A stretch of 6,875 nt of DNA from an uncultured Acidimicrobiaceae bacterium (GTDB lineage Bacteria > Actinomycetota > Acidimicrobiia > Acidimicrobiales > MedAcidi-G1), in NCBI GenBank assembly GCA_913054115.1, contig CAJXIS010000117.1, forward strand, positions 1-6,875, written 5' to 3'. The position numbers were made by a program, and so were the translations under genes. Below the pieces are notes generated by a model. It was given only the letters and a program-made list of their open reading frames with translations, was not told the DNA's origin and ran no database searches. Position 1 is the stretch's first letter, and the number at the start of each line of letters is the position of its first letter. Positions 1-5,724 of the stretch are shown here, one piece after another.

Positions 1-598
1 CTTCGACGAGTTGCCGCGCACGGGCCTTCCCGAGAGCTTCGACTCGTGGGGCGAGTACCAGCGCCACCTCGACATCCTGATCGGCGCCGGCGTGATCGAG
101 GACGCCTCCAAGATCTGGTGGGACGTACGGCCGTCGGCCCGCTATCCGACCCTGGAGATGCGCATCTCCGACGTCTGCACGACCGCCAGCGACGGCATCG
201 CAGTCGCCGCCATCTACACCTGCATCCTGCACATGCTCTACCGCCTGAAGTGCAACAACCAGAGGTGGCGTAAATACACCCGGATGCTGGTGCGCGAGAA
301 CCGCTGGCGGGCCCAGCGCTACGGCATCGACGAAGGGCTGATCGACTTCGGCAGGGGCGAGATCGTGCCCTACGCCGACCTCCTCGAGGAGATCATCGAG
401 ATCACCGCAGTCGATGCGGACGAGCTCGGGTGCGTCGACGAGATCGCGCATGCCCGCCAGATTCTGACGCGCGGTACCAGCGCCCACCGGCAGGTGGAGG
501 TCTACGAGCAGGCGCTGGCGCAAGGAGCCGAGAAGAGCGAGGCCCTCGTCGCGGTCGTCGACTTCCTCATCGAGGAGACCATGGCGGGGACGGACTGA
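1..598 (+). CDS. YbdK/GCS2-family carboxylate-amine ligase, C-terminal part (5' end outside window)
   Basis: This is an ATP-dependent ligase of the glutamate-cysteine ligase type 2 (YbdK) family, which joins an amine to a carboxylate such as glutamate. The true substrate pair is unknown for most members. About 198 residues are visible against roughly 370-400 for the family, so this is the C-terminal half. Family signatures, numbered from the first full codon at base 2: LPRTGLPESF near 4-13, KIWWDVRP at 37-44, TLEMRISD at 50-57, ENRWRAQRYG at 99-108 and RGTSAHRQ near 157-164. The frame is open to the left edge, and conserved sequence runs through the TTG at 11, so that TTG is not the start. 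It ends at TGA 596-598. It converges on malQ with 21 bp between stops and has no evident link to glycogen. Family assignment is firm. Calling it gamma-glutamylcysteine synthetase would be a guess, especially as actinobacteria usually make mycothiol rather than glutathione. Confidence 0.88.
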   Translation, partial: FDELPRTGLPESFDSWGEYQRHLDILIGAGVIEDASKIWWDVRPSARYPTLEMRISDVCTTASDGIAVAAIYTCILHMLYRLKCNNQRWRKYTRMLVRENRWRAQRYGIDEGLIDFGRGEIVPYADLLEEIIEITAVDADELGCVDEIAHARQILTRGTSAHRQVEVYEQALAQGAEKSEALVAVVDFLIEETMAGTD

Positions 599-619
599 GC
601 CAGACCGGCGACGGCGTTC

Positions 620-2533
620 CTAACCGGCGGATGCGGCGCGCCGTGCCGCATCGAGACGTTCGAGGATGCGGTTCACCCCGGGGTCCTGCACCACCCGGTC
701 GAGCAGGAGCGACATCGGACGCTGCCAGTTGGGCCACTCGTCGGAACCCGATCCGGGGATGTTGACCGGCAGGACCTCGAGCCACAGGTCCTCGAGCCAG
801 GTGATCACGAGCGGACTGTCCGAGGCCCCGAGCCACTCGAGGACCAACGCGACCAACTCGTCGGGCGCATCGAGATCACCATGCACAGCCGATGCAAGTG
901 CCAGCGTGGCCGCCTCGCGACCTGCCCGTTCGCCCGCCTCGGCGTCGGGCGCCAGCAACCCCAGGTGGACGCGCTCGGGGATGTCACCGCCATCGAGCCA
1001 GCCGGCGAACGTGGGCGTGTCGTGGGTGCCTACCATCGCCACCCGGTCAGGGGCAGGGGGCACCGGGACGGTGCCGGACGCCGCCTCGAACTGGCCGACG
1101 TACATGCCCCGGATGCCGTGGCGGGAAAGTGCCTCGTCGATCCCGGGTGGCACCGTGCCAAGGTCCTCGCCGACCAGTTCACACGGGTGGCGGTGCGACT
1201 CGAGGGAGAGGACCGCGAACAGCTCATCACGCGGGTACGAGACGTAGGTGCCGTCGGCGACCCCGGCGCCATCGGGGATCCAGAAGAGGCGGCTCAGCGC
1301 CATGACGTGATCGACACGCAACACGCCGGCCATGCGGGCCTGATGGGCGGTCGCTGCGGCCAGGTAGGCATGGCCCTCCGCACGCGATGCCTCGGGCAGC
1401 ACCGGCGGGAAACCCCAGTCCTGTCCGCTGGGGAACCCGGCGTCGGGCGGGGCGCCGACCGAGACATCCGCTGCGAACAACCCCGGGCGCGACCAGGGGT
1501 CGTAGCCACAGGGGTGGACACCGACGGCCAGGTCCAGGCCGAGGCGGACACCCGAGCGATCGAGTTGTCGGCGGAATCTGTCGAGCTGGCTGGCGGCCTC
1601 GACCTGGGCGACAAGATGGAACCGCTCCTCGGCAGCGTCGACGTCGTCCGGCCCGAGGTGGCCCCGGCGCTGGGAATCCGGCCACCTGCGCCAGTCGCGC
1701 CCGAGGCGCAGTTGGGCGCCACGGAACCTGGCGTAGGCGGCGAGCTCGGGATCGACCCCGGCGGGCGGGGGCCGGTCTGCGAGCGCAGCGCGGACCTCGG
1801 CATCGGCATGGTCCACCCGGAGATCGCCCGTGACGACAGCAGCCTCGTGGGCGGTCCCGAGGTCGAGCACCAACTCGCTCCAGAACAACCGGCTCACCGG
1901 CGAATAGGGGCTGGGTTGCGTGGGAAGGTCGTTGAACGTCGGCAGGAGCGGCAGCACCGAGACCAGGTCGCCCCCGTGGTCGCCGACCCATCGACACAGT
2001 GTCCCGAGGTCGGCGAGGTCGCCGACCGAACGGCTCCGACCCGTGCGCAGGGCGGCCAGGTGTGCGGCCACACCCCAACCCGGCCCCTCGCCGGAACGAC
2101 GCCAGGACAGCGTCGGAGCTGCGATGACGGTCGTCACGACCGGGCCGGCCCCGGTCTCCAGCCGGTGGTACCCCGGCGGCAGGGGACCGTCGAGACCCCA
2201 CGAAGCCAGCGACGCATCGACGACGAGCGACGAACCGTCCTCGAGCGTCAACAGCCCGTGCGCCGAGGCCGTGGACACGACACCCTCCGGAAGGTGACCG
2301 TCCCACGCGACGATCACCGGCGGGACCGTGGCGTCGGCCCGACCCCGGTCCATCTCCTGCAACGCACCGGCAGCGCCACCGGGTGCCTCGATCGGGGCAC
2401 CGAGCGTGGCGCAGACGTGGACGAGCGTGTCCGGCCCGACGACGACGTGCCGACCGAGGCCGTCCGTGTAGCCGGTGGCGACCCCCATGGCCCGGGCGAG
2501 TTCCCGGAGCGGCGCAGGGGCCCCGCTACTCAT
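620..2533 (-). CDS. malQ: 4-alpha-glucanotransferase (amylomaltase), GH77
   Basis: This cytoplasmic enzyme transfers 4-alpha-glucan segments between maltodextrins, releasing glucose and making longer chains that phosphorylase can use. The protein is 637 residues. About 1-150 form the N-terminal domain of MalQ-type enzymes; the GH77 barrel follows, with SPYSPVSRLFW near 208-218 and DLAVGVHPCGYDPW near 334-347. The expected catalytic residues are present: nucleophile Asp408 in LRVDHVM, acid/base Glu456 in VGEDLGTVP, and Asp505 in THDTPTF. The end carries the family's VNIPGS...PNWQRP block (590-606). The length lies between short amylomaltases (about 500) and E. coli MalQ (694). The ATG at 2531-2533 fits the family N-terminus (LARAMGVATGYTD) but has no Shine-Dalgarno upstream. 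It overlaps the glgB stop by 8 bp, so translation is probably coupled to glgB. The stop is TAG at 622-620. It appears intact. Confidence 0.96.
   Translation of the reverse strand: MSSGAPAPLRELARAMGVATGYTDGLGRHVVVGPDTLVHVCATLGAPIEAPGGAAGALQEMDRGRADATVPPVIVAWDGHLPEGVVSTASAHGLLTLEDGSSLVVDASLASWGLDGPLPPGYHRLETGAGPVVTTVIAAPTLSWRRSGEGPGWGVAAHLAALRTGRSRSVGDLADLGTLCRWVGDHGGDLVSVLPLLPTFNDLPTQPSPYSPVSRLFWSELVLDLGTAHEAAVVTGDLRVDHADAEVRAALADRPPPAGVDPELAAYARFRGAQLRLGRDWRRWPDSQRRGHLGPDDVDAAEERFHLVAQVEAASQLDRFRRQLDRSGVRLGLDLAVGVHPCGYDPWSRPGLFAADVSVGAPPDAGFPSGQDWGFPPVLPEASRAEGHAYLAAATAHQARMAGVLRVDHVMALSRLFWIPDGAGVADGTYVSYPRDELFAVLSLESHRHPCELVGEDLGTVPPGIDEALSRHGIRGMYVGQFEAASGTVPVPPAPDRVAMVGTHDTPTFAGWLDGGDIPERVHLGLLAPDAEAGERAGREAATLALASAVHGDLDAPDELVALVLEWLGASDSPLVITWLEDLWLEVLPVNIPGSGSDEWPNWQRPMSLLLDRVVQDPGVNRILERLDAARRAASAG
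630..652. terminator. Possible terminator hairpin for the ligase gene, inside the malQ 3' end
   Basis: GATGCGGC (630-637) and GCCGCATC (645-652) are perfect 8-bp arms around a 7-base loop. On the plus-strand RNA two more inner pairs (C-G and a G-U wobble) can form, which the minus strand cannot match. It starts 32 bases after the ligase stop, a suitable place to end that transcript. It encodes part of the Arg/Ala-rich malQ C-terminus, upstream of the malQ stop. No T-run follows on either side, so it would be a U-tract-less terminator or chance. Otherwise the 21-bp convergent gap (599-619) holds nothing I recognise. Confidence 0.35.
2526..2533 (-). promoter_or_regulatory. glgB stop / malQ start overlap (translational coupling site)
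   Basis: On the minus strand the sequence ATGAGTAG contains the malQ start ATG (2533-2531) and the glgB stop TAG (2528-2526) in different frames. The 17 bases upstream of the ATG are pyrimidine-rich with no purine-rich ribosome binding site. Ribosomes finishing glgB are therefore the likely source of malQ initiation. The overlap is seen directly; the coupling is inferred. Confidence 0.7.
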
Positions 2534-4403
2534 CGAGGGCGAAGAAGCAGACGCCCAGCGGGGGCACGCTGATGGCGAGCGAGTTCTCGTGGCCGTGCGA
2601 GGCTTCCTCGTCGGTCTCGAGGGGCTCGTTCACCACGCCGCCGCCGCCGAACTCCTCGCGGTCGCTGTTGGCGATCTCGATCCACCTGCCGGCGTCGGGA
2701 ACCCCGATCCGGTAGCCGCTGTGCAGTGTGGGCGTGAAGTTGCAGACGACCAGCACCGAACGCTCATCCGGGGCGTGCCGCAGGAAGGCGATCACCGAGT
2801 TGTCGGCGTCGTCGCCGACGACGAACGAGAACCCGTCGGCCGAATCGTCGACGCGGTGCAGGGCCGGCTCGTTCCGGTAGAGGCCGTTGAGCTCGGCCAC
2901 CCACGCCAGAACCCCGGCGGGCTCGATGGCATCGAGCATGCCCCATGGCAACTCCTGTTCGTGGTCCCACTCGTGGTCAGGCCCCAGCTCCGACCCCATG
3001 AACAGCAGCTTCTTGCCGGGAAGGCCGAACTGGTAGCCGTAGAGAAGCCGGAGGCCGGCGCGCTGCTGCGCGAGGTCTCCGGGCTGGCGGGTCAGGAGCG
3101 AACCCTTGCCGTGCACCACCTCGTCATGCGAGAGCGCCAGCACGAACGCCTCGTCGAAGGCGTACACCGACCGGAAGGTGAGCTCTTCGTGGTGCCAGCG
3201 CCGCTGTTCGAAGTCCCGGCCGAGGTAGCGCAGGGTGTCGTTCATCCAACCCATGTCCCACTTCGCAGAGAAGCCCAGCCCGTCGGTGTCGACCGACCCG
3301 GTGACCCCCGGCCACGACGTCGACTCCTCGGCGATGACCATGACATCGGGGTGGTGCCGCGAGATGCGACGGTTCAGGTCCTGCAGGAATCCGACCGCAC
3401 CGAGGTTCTCCCTGCCCCCGAGTTCGTTCGGTATCCACTCGCCTTCCGCCCGCGAGTAGTCGCGGTACAGCATCGAGCTCACGCCGTCGACCCGGAGCCC
3501 GTCGGCGTGGTACTGCTCGAGCCAGAAAATGGCGCTCGACAGCAGGAAGCTGCGGACCTCCGGGCGGTCGTAGTTGAAGATGGCGCTCTTCCAGTCCGGG
3601 TGGAAGCCGAGCCGGGGATCGGCGTGCTCGTACACGAACGTGCCGTCGAACCTGGCCGGCCCGTGGATGTCGGTCGGGAAGTGTGCGGGCGTCCAGTCGA
3701 GCAGCACCCCGAAGCCCCGCTGGTGCAGGAGGTCGATCAGGTACATCAGGTCCTGCGGCGGGCCGTAGCGGGCCGTCGGAGCGAAGTAGCCGGTGGTCTG
3801 GTAGCCCCACGACCCGTAGAAGGGGTGCTCCATGACGGGGAGCAGTTCGACGTGGGTGAACCCGGTCCGGTCGAGATGGTCGGCCAGCTGCGGGGCGAGT
3901 CCCCGATAGCCGCCGGGCTCGTAGCGCCAGGACCCAAGGTGGACCTCGTAGATCGAGATCGGGGCATCGCGGCAGTTGCGGGCCGCCCGGCTCGCCATCC
4001 ATTCGCCGTCCTGCCACTCGTGGTCGAGCGAGGTGATCACCGACGACGTGCGCGGTGGTTCCTCGGCGGCGAACGCCACCGGATCGGCCTTGAACAGGCC
4101 GGCCCCGTCAGCGGCCTTGATGAAGTACTTGTAGCGATCGCCCACACCCGCCCCGTCGACCCGGCCACTCCAGATGCCGGCGTCGGACGCCACCAGACCG
4201 TCGACCCCGGCGGTCCAGTCGTTGAAGTCGCCGATCACCGACACCGCCCTCGCAGTGGGCGCCCACACCCGGAACAGGCAGCCGTCGCCGTCGACGTGGG
4301 CTCCCAGGAGTTGCGCCACGGCGTCGTGGGTGCCCTCCCCGAAGAACCAGAGGTCGTCGGCCGCCGGTTGCGGGCCGGGGTATTCTGCGGGCTCTTCCTG
4401 CAT
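2526..4403 (-). CDS. glgB: 1,4-alpha-glucan branching enzyme, GH13 subfamily 9 type
   Basis: It cleaves alpha-1,4 glucan chains and reattaches the segment through alpha-1,6 links, making glycogen branches in the cytoplasm. The protein is 625 residues. A CBM48-like N-domain spans about 25-125 (FRVWAPTARAVSVIGDFNDW at 44-63). The linker motif is IYEVHLGSWRY (151-161). GH13 region I is DWTPAHFPTD (236-245). Region II is DGLRVDGVSSMLYRDYSR with nucleophile Asp306. Region III is VIAEESTSWPGV with acid/base Glu359. Region IV is LALSHDEVVHGKGSL with Asp427. The C-terminal beta domain follows from about 520. It lacks the extra N1 domain of long forms such as E. coli GlgB (728 residues), so it is the short type and is not truncated. 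The ATG at 4403-4401 is the only start that precedes the CBM48 at a sensible distance. No Shine-Dalgarno precedes it, and a -10-like TATTGT ends 7 bases before the A, suggesting a leaderless message. It is first in an operon with malQ and divergent from glgC across 30 bp. Confidence 0.97.
   Translation of the reverse strand: MQEEPAEYPGPQPAADDLWFFGEGTHDAVAQLLGAHVDGDGCLFRVWAPTARAVSVIGDFNDWTAGVDGLVASDAGIWSGRVDGAGVGDRYKYFIKAADGAGLFKADPVAFAAEEPPRTSSVITSLDHEWQDGEWMASRAARNCRDAPISIYEVHLGSWRYEPGGYRGLAPQLADHLDRTGFTHVELLPVMEHPFYGSWGYQTTGYFAPTARYGPPQDLMYLIDLLHQRGFGVLLDWTPAHFPTDIHGPARFDGTFVYEHADPRLGFHPDWKSAIFNYDRPEVRSFLLSSAIFWLEQYHADGLRVDGVSSMLYRDYSRAEGEWIPNELGGRENLGAVGFLQDLNRRISRHHPDVMVIAEESTSWPGVTGSVDTDGLGFSAKWDMGWMNDTLRYLGRDFEQRRWHHEELTFRSVYAFDEAFVLALSHDEVVHGKGSLLTRQPGDLAQQRAGLRLLYGYQFGLPGKKLLFMGSELGPDHEWDHEQELPWGMLDAIEPAGVLAWVAELNGLYRNEPALHRVDDSADGFSFVVGDDADNSVIAFLRHAPDERSVLVVCNFTPTLHSGYRIGVPDAGRWIEIANSDREEFGGGGVVNEPLETDEEASHGHENSLAISVPPLGVCFFALDE
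4381..4386 (+). promoter_or_regulatory. Weak candidate -10 element for glgC
   Basis: TATTCT fits the TAnnnT pattern and is the only AT-rich hexamer in the 60 bases upstream of glgC that could give a conventional leader, of about 40 nt. I see no credible -35 at 16-19 bp. It lies inside the glgB coding region. With only 30 bp between the divergent starts, any glgC promoter with a normal leader has to overlap glgB. Confidence 0.22.
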
Positions 4404-4409
4404 CCGGCC

Positions 4410-4440
4410 ACAATATGGGGCAATCTGGAGCTCATGTCAG
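4410..4440 (-). promoter_or_regulatory. Candidate glgB promoter, leaderless, overlapping the glgC start
   Basis: Reading the minus strand, CTGACA (4440-4435, one base off TTGACA) is followed after 19 bases by TATTGT (4415-4410, TAnnnT type), then 6 bases, then the glgB ATG at 4403. With the -10 hexamer at -12 to -7, transcription would begin exactly on the A of the ATG, giving a leaderless mRNA. That would explain the missing Shine-Dalgarno. Leaderless messages are common in actinobacteria. The 19-base spacer is slightly long; shifting the -35 by one base (TGACAT) gives 18. The -35 box covers the glgC start codon, so glgB and glgC transcription would interfere. Confidence 0.42.
4427..4430 (+). 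promoter_or_regulatory. glgC ribosome binding site
   Basis: GGAG lies 3 bases before the glgC ATG at 4434. This is tighter than the usual 5-9 base spacing but is the only purine-rich stretch available. It supports the ATG at 4434 over any upstream in-frame codon in the long open frame that enters from glgB antisense. Confidence 0.5.
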
Positions 4441-5687
4441 AAGTTGCAGCGCGGCCCCGGGTCCTGAGCATCGTCCTTGCGGGCGGTGAGGGAAAGCGGC
4501 TCGCCCCCCTCACCCTCGACCGGGCCAAGCCGGCGGTCCCCTTCGGCGGGAAATACCGGCTGATCGACTTCCCGCTCTCCAACCTGGCCAACGGCGGCTA
4601 CCGCAAGATCGTGGTGCTCACCCAGTACAAGAGCCACAGCCTCGATGTCCACATCTCGCGGACCTGGCGGCTCAGCACGCTCCTCGGCAACTACGTCACC
4701 TCGGTGCCGGCCCAGATGCGCCGGGGGCCCCGCTGGTTCCTCGGCTCGGCCGATGCCCTGTTCCAGAACCTCAACCTGTTCGACGACGAGCGGCCCGACT
4801 TCGTCTTCGTCTTCGGCGCCGACCACATCTACCGCATCGACCCCCGCCAGATGCTCGACCACCACATGGAATCGGGGGCCGGGGTCACGGTGGCGGGCAT
4901 CAGGGTCGACCGCCAGGATTCGAGCCAGTTCGGGGTCATCCAGGCCGGCGAGGGGTCCAGGATCGACTCCTTCCTCGAAAAGCCGAACCCCGAGGACGTC
5001 ACCGGTCTCCCCGACAACCCCGACGAGGTGCTGGCGTCGATGGGCAACTACGTCTTCGATGCCGACACGCTCCGGGACCTCCTCCACGAAAACGCCAAGG
5101 TGGAGGCGAGCAAGCACGACATCGGCGGCGACCTGATCCCGATGATGGTGCAGAAGGGCGAGGCCCACGTCTACGACTTCACCACCAACGTGGTTCCCGG
5201 CCAAGAGGGGAGCCACCACTACTGGCGCGATGTCGGCACACTCGACAGCTACTTCGACGCCCACATGGATCTCGTCGACGACTTCCCGGGGTTCGACCTC
5301 TACAACGCCGAATGGCCCATCTTCACGCTGGGCCGGACCGCGCCGCCGGCCAAGGTGGTCAACGACGGCACCCACGGATCGTCGTCGGTGCGGCGGTCGC
5401 TGCTCAGCAACGGGGTGATCATCTCCGGCTCGAAGGTGCGTGGCTCGGTGCTCTCGCCCGGCGTCCGCGTGCGCGGCGGCGCCGTGGTCGAGAACTCGAT
5501 CCTGCTCGACGATGTGGTGATCGGCGACGGGGCCCAGGTCCGAAACGCCATCCTCGACAAGGGCGTCAACGTGCCCCCCGGCGCCCGGATCGGCCATGAC
5601 GCCGACCACGACGCCTTGCACTACACGGTGTCGGAAGCCGGCGTGGTGGTGCTCGCCAAGGGCCAGCAGGTGGTGATGCCCGACTAG
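4434..5687 (+). CDS. glgC: Glucose-1-phosphate adenylyltransferase (ADP-glucose pyrophosphorylase)
   Basis: It converts glucose-1-phosphate and ATP to ADP-glucose and pyrophosphate, the committing and usually allosterically controlled step of bacterial glycogen synthesis; the family is tetrameric and cytoplasmic. The protein is 417 residues, normal for the family. The N-terminal nucleotidyltransferase has VLAGGEGKRL (14-23), the AKPAVPFGGKYRLIDFPLSN block (31-50, with Lys40 aligning with the E. coli activator-site lysine), WFLGSADAL (101-109), FGADHIYRID with Asp130 aligning with the catalytic Asp, FLEKP (180-184), SMGNYVF (202-208) and YWRDVGTLDSYF (263-274). Hexapeptide-type repeats of a left-handed beta-helix span about 318-387. 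The GSADA and FGADH variants match actinobacterial GlgC as I recall it. The start is the ATG at 4434, where homology begins. The stop TAG (5685-5687) shares CTAG with the convergent glgX stop. It is inverted relative to glgX, glgB and malQ. Confidence 0.97.
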   Translation: MSEVAARPRVLSIVLAGGEGKRLAPLTLDRAKPAVPFGGKYRLIDFPLSNLANGGYRKIVVLTQYKSHSLDVHISRTWRLSTLLGNYVTSVPAQMRRGPRWFLGSADALFQNLNLFDDERPDFVFVFGADHIYRIDPRQMLDHHMESGAGVTVAGIRVDRQDSSQFGVIQAGEGSRIDSFLEKPNPEDVTGLPDNPDEVLASMGNYVFDADTLRDLLHENAKVEASKHDIGGDLIPMMVQKGEAHVYDFTTNVVPGQEGSHHYWRDVGTLDSYFDAHMDLVDDFPGFDLYNAEWPIFTLGRTAPPAKVVNDGTHGSSSVRRSLLSNGVIISGSKVRGSVLSPGVRVRGGAVVENSILLDDVVIGDGAQVRNAILDKGVNVPPGARIGHDADHDALHYTVSEAGVVVLAKGQQVVMPD

Positions 5688-5724
5688 TGCCGGTCGCCCT
5701 GCCGCCGCATCACGACCGTGGCCC
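5660..5724. repeat. Long imperfect inverted repeat across the convergent glgC/glgX ends
   Basis: Three paired blocks are nested: GGGCCA (5660-5665) with TGGCCC (5719-5724), GGT (5669-5671) with ACC (5715-5717), and GTGATGC (5673-5679) with GCATCAC (5707-5713). That gives 16 pairs interrupted by a 3x1 loop and a 1x1 mismatch, with a 27-base terminal loop (5680-5706) holding both stop codons. Either transcript could fold it. There is no T-run on either side, so it is not a classical intrinsic terminator. Part of the match arises because both proteins end with a Val-Val-Met encoded as GTG-GTG-ATG and GTC-GTG-ATG, so it may be coincidental. Confidence 0.45.
5684..5687. other. Shared CTAG: both stop codons of convergent glgC and glgX
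   Basis: The self-complementary tetramer CTAG supplies TAG for glgC on the plus strand (5685-5687) and TAG for glgX on the minus strand (5686-5684). The two genes overlap by 4 bp with no intergenic DNA, so any terminator for either must lie inside the other gene. Confidence 0.9.

Noticed and set aside
2128..2142. Near-perfect palindrome with 7-bp arms (CGGTCGT / ACGACCG) resembling an operator.
   Set aside because: It lies deep in malQ coding sequence and is explained by consecutive Val/Thr codons (PVVTTV); it is not near any start.
881..2572. A 563-codon open frame on the plus strand antisense to malQ.
   Set aside because: It has the same codon-register shadow effect: it aligns with malQ codons, has no recognisable domain, and lies opposite a well-conserved enzyme.
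2475..4433. A 653-codon open frame on the plus strand antisense to glgB, continuous and in frame with glgC, which could be read as a large N-terminal extension of GlgC.
   Set aside because: Its codons are in exact register with the reverse complements of glgB codons, so it stays open simply because glgB uses no TTA, CTA or TCA there, as expected at high GC. The translation is Val/Pro/Arg-rich with no recognisable domain, and GlgC homology and a GGAG site both begin at 4434.
4404..4433. Small palindromes in the divergent gap (GAGCTC; CCA-n5-TGG) as possible regulator sites.
   Set aside because: Arms of 3 bases or a single 6-base palindrome are too short to separate from chance.
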